The position numbers were made by a program, and so were the translations under genes. The notes beneath the pieces were generated by a model that saw nothing but the letters and a program-made list of their open reading frames with translations, ran no database searches and was not told the DNA's origin. Positions 56,387-64,000 of a stretch of 64,000 nucleotides of DNA are shown here, piece after piece. Where the stretch lies: positions 1-64,000 of the forward strand of contig JACPPC010000022.1 in the NCBI GenBank assembly GCA_016191225.1, given 5' to 3'. This DNA comes from Gemmatimonadota bacterium (lineage in GTDB: Bacteria; Gemmatimonadota; Gemmatimonadetes; Gemmatimonadales; Gemmatimonadaceae). Numbering within the stretch: position 1 is the first letter of the stretch; the number at the start of each line of letters is the position of its first letter.

Positions 56387-58675
56387 CTAGCGTGAGCCGG
56401 CGGGAACCGCCACCGGCCCGCCCGCCAGCTGCCGGCCCACCGGCAGCGAGCGGATGCGCTTGCCCGTCGCGGCGAAGATCGCGTTCGCGAGCGCCGGCGC
56501 GACCGGCGGCACCCCCGGCTCGCCGACGCCGCCGAGCGGGCCCCCCGAGTGCACGAGGTGCACCGCCGTGTGCTTCGGCGCCTGCGACATGCGCAGCACC
56601 TGGTAGTTGTTGTAGTTCGACTGCACCGTGCGCCCGTTCTTGTACGTGAGCTCGCTGGTGAGGGCGTTGGAGAGCGACATGATCACCGCCCCCTCGCACT
56701 GCGACCGCACGCGGTCGGGGTGCACCGCGTAGCCGCAGTCCATGGCGATGTCGACACGCGGAATGGTGACCTCGCCCTTCGGCCCGACCTTCACGTGCAC
56801 GACGCTCGCCACGTAGGTGAGGAAGCTGCGGTGCACGGCGACGCCCATCCCCTCGCCCCGCGGCAGCTTCTTCCCCCAGCCGCTCTCCTTCGCGACCGTC
56901 TGCAGCACGCGCCGGTGGCGGGCGATGTCGTTGGGGTGTTCCTCCCACTTGGCGCCGTAGTTCCCGACCGGGTTCACCGTGCCCGTCTTCGTCATGTCGA
57001 GCACGCGCTCGGGGCCGAGGGCGGCGAGCAGGAACTCCACCGGGTCCTTCCCCGCCGCGTGCGCCAGCTCGTCCATGAAGCAGCTGATCGCGAACGCCTG
57101 CGGCACGTTGCTCACCGAGCGGTACCACCCGATGCGCGAGTGGGCCGGCGCCTTGCAGACCTCCACCCGCACGTTCGGCACCTCGTACGGCATGTCGAGC
57201 ACGCCGAGCGAGAGCTCGCTGTCGGTGTGGTACTCCTGGTTGGGCGCGAACACCGAGCTGATCGGCGGCGACGCGATGCGGTGGCGCCAGGCCACGATCT
57301 TCCCGCTCGCGTCGAGACCGGCCTCGAGGCGCTGCAGGCTCACCGTGTGCGGGAAGCCGTTCTGGATGTCGTCCTCGCGGGTCCAGACGACCTTCACCGG
57401 CGCCCCGGTCTCGCGCGAGAGGAACGCCGCCTCGCACGCGTAGTCGGGCTTCGACTTGCGCCCGAAGCCGCCGCCGAGGAGCGTCACGTGCACCGTGACC
57501 TTCTCCTTCGGGATCTTGAGGAAGGCCGCGATCGTGTCGCGCGAGGCCTGCGGGTTCTGCGTGCAGGTCCACGTCTCGCAGGCGTCGCCGGTCACCTTCG
57601 CCACCGCCGCCGGCGGTTCCATGGGGGCGTGCGCCAGGTGCGGCGCGTAGTACTCGGCCTCCACCTTCCTCGCCGCGCCGGCCAGCGCGCCGCCCGCGTC
57701 GCCGAGGTCGCGCACCTTCTTGCCCTCGGCACGCGCCGACGCCTCGAGCTCGGCGCGGTACGCCACCGAGTCGTAGCTGTCGTTCGGGCTCGCGCCCCAC
57801 GTCACCACGAGCTTCCTGCGTCCCTCGATCGCCGCCCACGTGCTGGTGGCCACCACCGCCAGCCCGCCCAGCGGCAGGAAGGCGCTCGGCATCGGCGCGC
57901 CGGGGATCTCGATCACCTTCTCCACGCCCTTCACCTTGAGCGCGGCGGCCGCGTCGTACTTCGCCACCTTGCTGCCGTACACCGGCGGGTGGAGCACAAC
58001 GGCGTACTTCATGCCGGGCATGCTCGCGTCCTGCCCGAACACGGCCTTGCCGGTGAGCACGTTGCGCAGGTCGTAGCCCGGCACGTCCTTGCCGATCAGC
58101 CGGAACTGCGACGGCTGCTTGAGCACCACCGGCTGCGGCACCGGCAGGGTGCGCGCGCGGGCCACCAGCCTCGCGAACGGGAGGCTCCGGCCGCTCGCCG
58201 CGTGCACCACCGTGCCGCTCCTGGCGGCCACGGCCGACGCGTCCACCCCCCACTCGGCGGCGGCGGCCTGCTCGAGCATCATGCGGGCGGCGGCGCCGGC
58301 GTTGCGGAACTTCATGTACGACCCCGAGCGGATGCTCGTCGAGCCGTCGGTGTTCTGGTCGCCGTACTTGTTGTCACCGATTCCCTGGTCGAGCTGGATT
58401 GTGGCGTAGTCGGCCTCGAGCTCGTCGGCCATCACCATCACGAGCGCCGTGCGCACCCCCTGCCCCATCTCGGAACGGTGGCAGGTCACGGTCACGGTGC
58501 CGTCGTCGGCAATGCGCAGGAAGACGCTCGGCTCCCACTCGCCGGCGAGGGGCCCGTGCTCGTGCGGCAGCTCGAAGGCCTCGAGCCGCCGCACCCCGGC
58601 CGACGTCGCGGCGAGCACGAGTCCAGCCTTGGCCAGCGTGCCGATGAAGGCGCGGCGTTCCATGGTCGTGGTCAT
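56387..58675 (-). CDS. Xanthine-oxidase-family molybdenum subunit (IorB-like)
   Basis: The 762-residue protein starts with a twin-Arg-like leader ([18 protein letters not shown]), consistent with Tat export of the folded complex. The molybdenum-binding core shows [39 protein letters not shown], and the base-catalyst Glu in [15 protein letters not shown]. With the [2Fe-2S] subunit and no FAD subunit, the arrangement is that of isoquinoline 1-oxidoreductase (IorAB) and similar periplasmic aldehyde or N-heterocycle oxidoreductases. A Met four codons later is an alternative start. Confidence 0.92.
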   Translation of the reverse strand: MTTTMERRAFIGTLAKAGLVLAATSAGVRRLEAFELPHEHGPLAGEWEPSVFLRIADDGTVTVTCHRSEMGQGVRTALVMVMADELEADYATIQLDQGIGDNKYGDQNTDGSTSIRSGSYMKFRNAGAAARMMLEQAAAAEWGVDASAVAARSGTVVHAASGRSLPFARLVARARTLPVPQPVVLKQPSQFRLIGKDVPGYDLRNVLTGKAVFGQDASMPGMKYAVVLHPPVYGSKVAKYDAAAALKVKGVEKVIEIPGAPMPSAFLPLGGLAVVATSTWAAIEGRRKLVVTWGASPNDSYDSVAYRAELEASARAEGKKVRDLGDAGGALAGAARKVEAEYYAPHLAHAPMEPPAAVAKVTGDACETWTCTQNPQASRDTIAAFLKIPKEKVTVHVTLLGGGFGRKSKPDYACEAAFLSRETGAPVKVVWTREDDIQNGFPHTVSLQRLEAGLDASGKIVAWRHRIASPPISSVFAPNQEYHTDSELSLGVLDMPYEVPNVRVEVCKAPAHSRIGWYRSVSNVPQAFAISCFMDELAHAAGKDPVEFLLAALGPERVLDMTKTGTVNPVGNYGAKWEEHPNDIARHRRVLQTVAKESGWGKKLPRGEGMGVAVHRSFLTYVASVVHVKVGPKGEVTIPRVDIAMDCGYAVHPDRVRSQCEGAVIMSLSNALTSELTYKNGRTVQSNYNNYQVLRMSQAPKHTAVHLVHSGGPLGGVGEPGVPPVAPALANAIFAATGKRIRSLPVGRQLAGGPVAVPAGSR

Positions 58676-58676
58676 G

Positions 58677-59138
58677 TCAACGCCCTCCCATGCCGCTCGC
58701 GGCGGCGTCCTTCACGGCGGCCCGGATCCGCTGGTAGGTGCCGCAGCGGCAGAGCACCGCCGACATCGCCTTGTCGATCTCGGCGTCGGTGGGCCGGGGC
58801 GTCTCCTTGAGGAGCGCCGCGGCCGCCATCATCTGTCCCGTCTGGCAGTAGCCGCACTGCGGCACGTTGGCGGCGGCCCACGCCTTCTGCACCGGATGGT
58901 CGCCGGCAGCGCTCAATCCCTCGATCGTGGTCACCTTCTTGCCGGCGAGCGCCTTCATGGGCGTCACGCACGCCTGCACCGCCGCCCCGTTCACGTGCAC
59001 GGTGCAGGCGCCGCAGGCGGAGATGCCGCAGCCGAACTTCGTGCCGGTGAGCTGCAGCTCGTCACGCAGGTACCAGAGCAGCGGCTGGGCGGGGTCGCCG
59101 TCGTAGGTGCGGGGGGTGCCGTTGATGGTGAGGCGCAT
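58677..59138 (-). CDS. [2Fe-2S] subunit of the molybdenum hydroxylase (IorA-like)
   Basis: The 153-residue protein carries both cluster sites of the xanthine-oxidase small subunit: plant-type ferredoxin ligands C37, C42, C45 and C57 ([14 protein letters not shown]), and the helical-domain ligands C95, C98, C130 and C132 ([17 protein letters not shown]). It passes electrons from the molybdenum site encoded one base downstream. No cytochrome partner is adjacent. I chose MRLTINGTP as start because the fold begins there. Confidence 0.93.
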   Translation of the reverse strand: MRLTINGTPRTYDGDPAQPLLWYLRDELQLTGTKFGCGISACGACTVHVNGAAVQACVTPMKALAGKKVTTIEGLSAAGDHPVQKAWAAANVPQCGYCQTGQMMAAAALLKETPRPTDAEIDKAMSAVLCRCGTYQRIRAAVKDAAASGMGGR

Positions 59139-59346
59139 GGGCGGGTCCGGAGTGGCACGGGGATGGGCGGAACCGGGCACCCAAACGATAGGGTTTCGCG
59201 GGCGCCCCGGATAGGCGTCCGGCCCTCGCGCCGGCCCTGCTCAACCCCCAGAATTGCCCGCGCGTAACTGCCTCGTACCGCTCGCGGTCCCGCCGCCCGT
59301 CCGGCCTCGCCGCAACCGCGCCGCCCCTACCCTGCTTGGAGCTTCC

Positions 59347-60960
59347 ATGCGCCGCCTGCTCGCCGCCCTCGCGCTCGCCCTCGTCGCGCGCACCCTTCCC
59401 GCCCAGACGCCGATGGACTCGGCGAAGCTCGCCGCGCTCAAGGCCGAGGCCACCGCCAGGATCGACGGCAAGGCCAAGATGATCCAGGAGATCATCGACC
59501 AGGTCTTCTCGTTCGGCGAGCTCGGCATGCAGGAGTTCGAGACGTCGAAGTTCCTCACCGGGATCCTCGAGCAGAACGGGTTCAAGGTCGAGCGTGGCGT
59601 GGCCGGCATGCCGACGGCGTGGGTCGCGCGCTGGGGGACCGGAAAGCCCGTGATTTCGCTCGGCTCCGACATCGACGGCATTCCGCAGTCGGGGCAGAAG
59701 CCCGCCGTCGCCTACCGCGACTGGATCGTCCCCGGCTCGCCGGGGCACGGCGAGGGGCACAACAGCGGCCAGGCCGTCAACATCGCCGCGGCGATCGTGG
59801 TCAAGGAGATCATGACGCGCGAGAAGTTGCCGGGCACGCTGGTGCTCTGGCCCGGCGTCGCCGAGGAGCAGATGGCGGGGAAGGCGTTCCTGGTGCGGGC
59901 TGGCGTATTCAAGGACGTGGACGTGACCCTCTTCACCCATGTGGGCGACGACCTCGGCGTCAGCTGGGGGCAGAGCGGCTCCAACGCGCTGATCAGCGCC
60001 GAGTTCCGGTTCAAGGGGCAGAGCGCGCACGCCGCCGGCGCCCCGTGGCGCGGCAAGAGCGCCCTCGACGCCGTGATGCTGATGGGCACGGCCTGGGAGT
60101 ACAAGCGCGAGCACCTCGAGCTGCCGCAGCGGTCGCACTACGTGATCAGGGACGGCGGCGACCAGCCCAACGTGGTGCCGAGCACGGCGAGCATCTGGTT
60201 CTACTTCCGCGAGCGCGACTACGAGCGGACGATGGCGCTGTTCGAGACCGGCAAGCGGATCGCCGCCGGCGCGGCGATGATGACCGACACCAAGCTCGAC
60301 ACGATCATCGTCCTCGGCTCGGGGTGGAGCGGGCACTTCAACAAGCCCGTGGCCGAGGCGATGTACAACAACATCAAGCAGGTGGGGGTCCCCAAGTGGG
60401 AGGCGGCCGACGTGGCCCTCGCCAAGGGGCTGCAGAAGGAGCTCGGCGTCGCCGACACGGGGCTGCGCACCGGAATCGGGCGGCTCGACGGGCCGGCGCT
60501 GGTGCGCATGGGCGGCGGCAGCGACGACATCGGCGACGTGGCGTGGAACCTGCCCACGATCACGCTGCGCTACCCGAGCAACATTCCCAACCTGCCGGGG
60601 CACAACTGGGCCAACGGGATCGCGATGGCGACGCCGATCGCCCACAAGGGCGCGGTGGCGGGGGCCAAGGTGCAGGCCATGACGCTGCTCGACCTGCTGA
60701 CGCAGCCGAAGATCGTGGCCGAGGCGTGGACGTACTTCCGCGACGTGCAGACCAAGGACGTGAAGTACAAGCCGTTCATCGCCCCCACCGACGTGCCGCC
60801 GATCTGGCTCAACACCGAGATCATGGCCAAGTACCGGCCCGAGATGCGCAAGTTCTACTACGACCCCAAGAAGTTCCGGACCTACCTCGAGCAGCTGGGG
60901 ATCAACTACCCCACGCTCCGGGACACGACCAGGGCGCAGCCGCCGCGGGTGGTGCCGTGA
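59347..60960 (+). CDS. Secreted AbgB-like M20 amidohydrolase, copy 1
   Basis: The 537-residue protein has a signal peptide (MRRLLAALALALVARTLPAQ) and an M20D aminobenzoyl-glutamate-hydrolase-type body. It shows SLGSDIDGIP, GHGEGHNSGQAVN, LWPGVAEEQMAGKAF, GQSAHAAGAPWRGKSALDAV and TATPIAHKG-type motifs. Such enzymes cleave N-acyl or aminobenzoyl-glutamate amides. It is followed by a closely related second copy whose GTG overlaps its stop. The divergent 208-base gap to the IorAB genes probably holds both promoters. Confidence 0.9.
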   Translation: MRRLLAALALALVARTLPAQTPMDSAKLAALKAEATARIDGKAKMIQEIIDQVFSFGELGMQEFETSKFLTGILEQNGFKVERGVAGMPTAWVARWGTGKPVISLGSDIDGIPQSGQKPAVAYRDWIVPGSPGHGEGHNSGQAVNIAAAIVVKEIMTREKLPGTLVLWPGVAEEQMAGKAFLVRAGVFKDVDVTLFTHVGDDLGVSWGQSGSNALISAEFRFKGQSAHAAGAPWRGKSALDAVMLMGTAWEYKREHLELPQRSHYVIRDGGDQPNVVPSTASIWFYFRERDYERTMALFETGKRIAAGAAMMTDTKLDTIIVLGSGWSGHFNKPVAEAMYNNIKQVGVPKWEAADVALAKGLQKELGVADTGLRTGIGRLDGPALVRMGGGSDDIGDVAWNLPTITLRYPSNIPNLPGHNWANGIAMATPIAHKGAVAGAKVQAMTLLDLLTQPKIVAEAWTYFRDVQTKDVKYKPFIAPTDVPPIWLNTEIMAKYRPEMRKFYYDPKKFRTYLEQLGINYPTLRDTTRAQPPRVVP

Positions 60961-62705
60961 GCGCGAACATCGGTCAACCTGGGCGCAGCGAAGGATCTGC
61001 TTCTCCCTGTCATCCTGAGCGCAGCGAAGGATCTGCTTGTGCCGCAAAGCAGGCCCTTCGCTTCGCTCAGGGAGACACGCGTCGCTGGATCTCATGGACG
61101 CACGCACTCTCCGCCGCGCTCCTCTGCCTCGCCGCGCTGGCCCCCGCCCGCGCGCAGGACCCCCGCCTCGACCGCCTCAAGGCCGAGGCCCTCGCCAAGG
61201 TCGACGCCCGCGCCAAGCAGGTCCAGGAGATCATCGACCAGGTCTACTCCTTCGGCGAACTCGGCATGCAGGAGTTCGAGACGTCCAAGTACCTCACCGG
61301 CATCCTCGAGCAGGCCGGCTTCACCGTCGAGCGCGGCGTGGCCGGCATTCCCACCGCCTGGGTCGCGCGCTGGGGCTCCGGCAAGCCCGTGATCGCCATC
61401 GGCTCCGACATCGACGGCATCCCCAAGTCGAACCAGAAGCCGGCCACCGCCTACCGCGACTCGATCGTGGGCGGCGCGCCGGGGCACGGCGAGGGACACA
61501 ACAGCGGCCAGGCGGTGAACATCGTCGCCGCGCTCGTGCTCAAGGAGCTGATGATCCGCGAGAAGATTCCCGGCACGATCATGCTCTGGCCGGGCGTCGC
61601 CGAGGAGCAGCTCGCCAGCAAGGCCTTCCTCGTGCGGGCGGGGATCTTCTCCGACGTCGACGTGAACATCTTCTCGCATGTCGACGACGACCTGTACGTG
61701 AACTACGGCCCCGCCCCGTCGCTGGCCCTCGTCTCCGCGGAGTTCCGCTTCACCGGGCAGAGCGCCCACGCCGCCGGCGCCCCGTGGCGCGGCAAGAGTG
61801 CGCTCGACGCCGTGATGCTGATGGCCACCGGCTGGGAGTACAAGCGCGAGCACCTCGTGCTGCAGCAGCGCTCGCACTACGTGATCAAGGACGGCGGCGA
61901 CCAGCCCAACGTCGTGCCCAGCACGGCGAGCATCTGGTTCTACTTCCGCGAGCGCGACTTCGCCCGCACCAAGGAGTTGTTCGAGACCGGCAAGCGGATG
62001 GCGCAGGGCGCGGCGATGATGACCGACACGAAGTTCGAGGGGGCGCGGATCATCGGCTCGGCGTGGAACATCCACCAGAACAAGCCGGTCGCCGAGATGA
62101 TGTTCGACAACATCAAGCGCGTCGGCATGCCGACCTGGGACGCGAACGACCAGCGCCTCGCCCACGCCCTGCAGAAGGAGCTCGGCGTCCCCGACTCGGG
62201 GCTGCGCACCGTGGTCTCGCCGCTGCGCACCCCCGCCGAGGCCCTCGCCCTCGCCACCAGCATGGGCTCCGACGACATCGGCGACGTGTCGTGGAACGTC
62301 CCGAGCGTGACGCTGCAGTACCCGAGCAACGTTCCCGGAACGCCGGGGCACAACTGGGCCGACGGGATCGCCATGGCCACGCCGATCGCGCACAAGGGCG
62401 CGGTGGTGGGGGCCAAGGTGCAGGCGCTGTCGCTGCTGGACCTCTTCCTGCGGCCACAGCTGGTGGCCGACGCCAAGGCCTACTTCCGCGACGTGCAGAC
62501 CAAGGAGGTGAAGTACACCTCGTTCCTGGCGCCCACCGACCAGCCGCCGACGTTTCTCAACGCCGAGATCATGGCGAAGTACCGGCCGCTGATGAAGCCG
62601 TTCTACTACGACGCCAAGAAGTACAAGTCGTACCTGGAGCAGCTGGGGATCACCTATCCCACGGTGCGCGACACGGTGAAGGGGGTGAATAGGGTGACGC
62701 CGTAG
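60957..62705 (+). CDS. Secreted AbgB-like M20 amidohydrolase, copy 2 (repeat-altered N-terminus)
   Basis: From about residue 65 the protein is very similar to copy 1 throughout, with the same zinc and substrate motifs (IGSDIDGIP, GEGHNSGQ, GVAEEQLASKAF, HAAGAPWRGKSALDA). This indicates tandem duplication. The only in-frame start I can find is a GTG overlapping the copy 1 stop (GTGA). From there about 35 residues are encoded by repeat units ([19 protein letters not shown]) before a normal signal-peptide core (ALSAALLCLAALAPARAQ). The native start seems to have been lost to repeat insertion; export and expression need not be normal. Confidence 0.85.
   Translation: MSANIGQPGRSEGSASPCHPERSEGSACAAKQALRFAQGDTRRWISWTHALSAALLCLAALAPARAQDPRLDRLKAEALAKVDARAKQVQEIIDQVYSFGELGMQEFETSKYLTGILEQAGFTVERGVAGIPTAWVARWGSGKPVIAIGSDIDGIPKSNQKPATAYRDSIVGGAPGHGEGHNSGQAVNIVAALVLKELMIREKIPGTIMLWPGVAEEQLASKAFLVRAGIFSDVDVNIFSHVDDDLYVNYGPAPSLALVSAEFRFTGQSAHAAGAPWRGKSALDAVMLMATGWEYKREHLVLQQRSHYVIKDGGDQPNVVPSTASIWFYFRERDFARTKELFETGKRMAQGAAMMTDTKFEGARIIGSAWNIHQNKPVAEMMFDNIKRVGMPTWDANDQRLAHALQKELGVPDSGLRTVVSPLRTPAEALALATSMGSDDIGDVSWNVPSVTLQYPSNVPGTPGHNWADGIAMATPIAHKGAVVGAKVQALSLLDLFLRPQLVADAKAYFRDVQTKEVKYTSFLAPTDQPPTFLNAEIMAKYRPLMKPFYYDAKKYKSYLEQLGITYPTVRDTVKGVNRVTP
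60976..61078. repeat. Three repeat units, two forming an inverted pair, between the AbgB-like genes
   Basis: A partial direct unit (GGGCGCAGCGAAGGATCTGC) is followed by a full unit GTCATCCTGAGCGCAGCGAA, and then an inverted unit ending CGCTTCGCTCAGGGAGAC. The last two can pair into an imperfect stem of about 30 bases around GTGCCGCAA. They lie about 15-50 bases after the copy 1 stop and are translated in copy 2. Confidence 0.85.
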
Positions 62706-62958
62706 GGTTGTGTTTCAAGGGTCGGGGTGGAACGGGAGCGCTCTGGGAGTGTAGGGGCGGTGCGAGACTTGGCCCGACGGGCGAGCGCGCCTGACCTGTC
62801 GACTCTGTCTGATCGAGGCAAACGGCCGTGGCCGCGCGTACTGCCCGTCCTGAGCAGGCCACCCCCAGCTCGAGGGTCCGGAGACCGGCCGCTCGGCACA
62901 GCCCCTTCGAATGCTGGGACGAGTCGTTCTGCGTTGCGCATTAGTCGCGGAGGCGCTA

Positions 62959-64000
62959 ATGTTCACTTGGGCCGACGATGGTCCGATCGATGGCAATGCG
63001 GAGTCGTCGATTTTGCGTCAGCGTAGCGCGCTTCAGATACTCAGCGCTCAGTTGCGGTCGATCGCACTAGTGAGCGCAGTGGGCGTGACGGTGGGAGCGT
63101 GTGAGCGCTCGCTTGCGCCCGGCTCCGGGTCAAACACCCCGCTTCCGTCGCCAGCGCCGATCACGACCGTTCCGGCGTCGGCGCTCTCGGGTGACGCACT
63201 CGCGGCGCTGGGTCCGGATGGCCGGTTTGCCCGAGCCGCCACACAATTGCCTGCGCCATTCCCGATCATGACCTCGTTCGAGGCTGAATCGGTAACCACG
63301 GCATGGTGGCGTGTCTGGGGAGGAGCGGCTCGCCTGGTCATCGGAGATGATCGCGGCGCTCCGGTCTCGCTCACGCTGACTCTGTGCGGCCCCGCACAGT
63401 ATGCGGAGAGTTCCGTCGGACCGTCTCCGGACACCGCGACAATCAGGTTTCGCATCCGATGGGGTCCGCGATGGGTCGTCACTCTATGTGACGGAGCCGA
63501 ACAGGTGGCAGTCGTCGCAGTCGCCGCCTTCGCGTCTCCCCTCGCGGGTGCGGGCCTGATCGGGCCCGCCGACACGCTGGTGGATGTAGGAATCGTCTTC
63601 CAGGGTATTCCAGTCGGCGTGCGCTACCCGATGAATCCCGAGGAAGCCGCAGCGCGCGCGGCCGCGCTCACCGGGAGGCGTGTCGACTCCCTGCCGCGAT
63701 TGGTCTTGGCGCGACCAAGCTTCGTGCAGTGGCTGGCGATGTGGAGTGTGTCGCTCGATTCGGCAGTGAGCGTTCGCGGGCTGACGACCGGCAGGGTTCG
63801 CGCGCGACAAGTTCTTTGGTACGGCCTGATACCCTCGGCACGGTGGCTCATGACGGTCGCTGATCGTACGAGCGAGTCTGACTATGGCCCCTACTTGACC
63901 GGCGACACACGGCGCCTGCCCGATGGATCGCTTCGTGTCGACTCCGTCTTGCTCGGGCGATTGCCGGTTCCCTCCTTCGCGCAGAGCGAGGCCGTCGCTC
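62959..64000 (+). CDS. Orphan lipoprotein, second member of the family at 22457 (3' end outside window)
   Basis: An open frame runs from ATG (GGAGG six bases upstream) to the window edge, about 347 codons. It has a lipoprotein-type segment (RSIALVSAVGVTVGAC, lipid Cys C48) after a long n-region; a TTG at 63052 is an alternative start giving a normal-length signal. Blocks shared with the 22457 gene include SGDALAALGPDGRF, RWVVTLC and LAMWSVSLDSAVSVRG. The surroundings are again less GC-rich than the genome norm, and the 250 bases before it hold no gene I can recognise. The function is unknown. Confidence 0.7.
   Translation, partial: MFTWADDGPIDGNAESSILRQRSALQILSAQLRSIALVSAVGVTVGACERSLAPGSGSNTPLPSPAPITTVPASALSGDALAALGPDGRFARAATQLPAPFPIMTSFEAESVTTAWWRVWGGAARLVIGDDRGAPVSLTLTLCGPAQYAESSVGPSPDTATIRFRIRWGPRWVVTLCDGAEQVAVVAVAAFASPLAGAGLIGPADTLVDVGIVFQGIPVGVRYPMNPEEAAARAAALTGRRVDSLPRLVLARPSFVQWLAMWSVSLDSAVSVRGLTTGRVRARQVLWYGLIPSARWLMTVADRTSESDYGPYLTGDTRRLPDGSLRVDSVLLGRLPVPSFAQSEAVA

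Overview
This is a 64 kb window of very GC-rich chromosome with short intergenic gaps and many 4-base (ATGA/GTGA) gene overlaps. It is rich in secreted, Ala-rich peptidases and lipoproteins, outer-membrane barrel proteins and RND efflux, so the host is Gram-negative. The overall style resembles Gemmatimonadota (soil Gemmatimonas-like bacteria). That placement is inference from composition, gene content and repeat style; no rRNA or other phylogenetic marker lies in the window. I saw no tRNA, rRNA, CRISPR array or prophage.

Layout. 0-9.7 kb (minus strand): the end of an IS256-like element that appears to cut a membrane-protein gene, a secreted RidA protein, a hybrid histidine kinase coupled to a Rieske oxygenase, signal peptidase I, a SWIB-domain protein, an alpha/beta hydrolase with endonuclease IV, and an unusual receiver-HisKA protein. 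9.8-13.1 kb (plus): P5C dehydrogenase, PhzF-like isomerase and a DUF1707/LiaF-like protein. 13.2-17.3 kb (minus): a BNR-type lipoprotein and a large outer-membrane barrel protein. 17.4-21.9 kb (plus): ABC exporter, EamA transporter and an aromatic-amino-acid-type decarboxylase in one overlapping operon. 22-25.5 kb: a lower-GC accessory patch with an orphan lipoprotein, an XRE/nucleotidyltransferase toxin-antitoxin-like pair, and a CbiX-like lipoprotein behind a Fur-box-like operator. 25.6-34 kb (minus): SulP transporter and a tetR-tolC-adaptor-RND efflux operon. 34.5-41.7 kb (plus): P450, a spermidine-synthase-like membrane protein and a secreted S9 peptidase. 41.7-44.5 kb: a D-aminoacylase-type amidohydrolase and a decayed decarboxylase. 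44.6-51.7 kb (minus): two class-III aminotransferases, a CatI/CatJ-type CoA transferase, a zinc peptidase and gluQ. 51.8-59.1 kb: an M20 peptidase, a bis-MGD molybdoenzyme, a YpfJ-type protease and an IorAB-type molybdenum hydroxylase. 59.3-62.7 kb (plus): two tandem AbgB-like M20 hydrolases. 63-64 kb: a second copy of the orphan lipoprotein family, cut by the window end.

The most unusual thread is a dispersed repeat with core GTCATCCTGAGCGCAGCGAA. It lies immediately 3' of genes in a fixed orientation, supplies the actual stop codon (TCC-TGA) of three unrelated genes, and runs in frame through four proteins: two tandem 36-base units in a linker, one insertion that splits a signal peptide, and two N-termini. 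The paired orphan lipoproteins, the Fur-box-controlled chelatase-like lipoprotein and the twin operator sites in front of the P450 are the other observations I would follow up.
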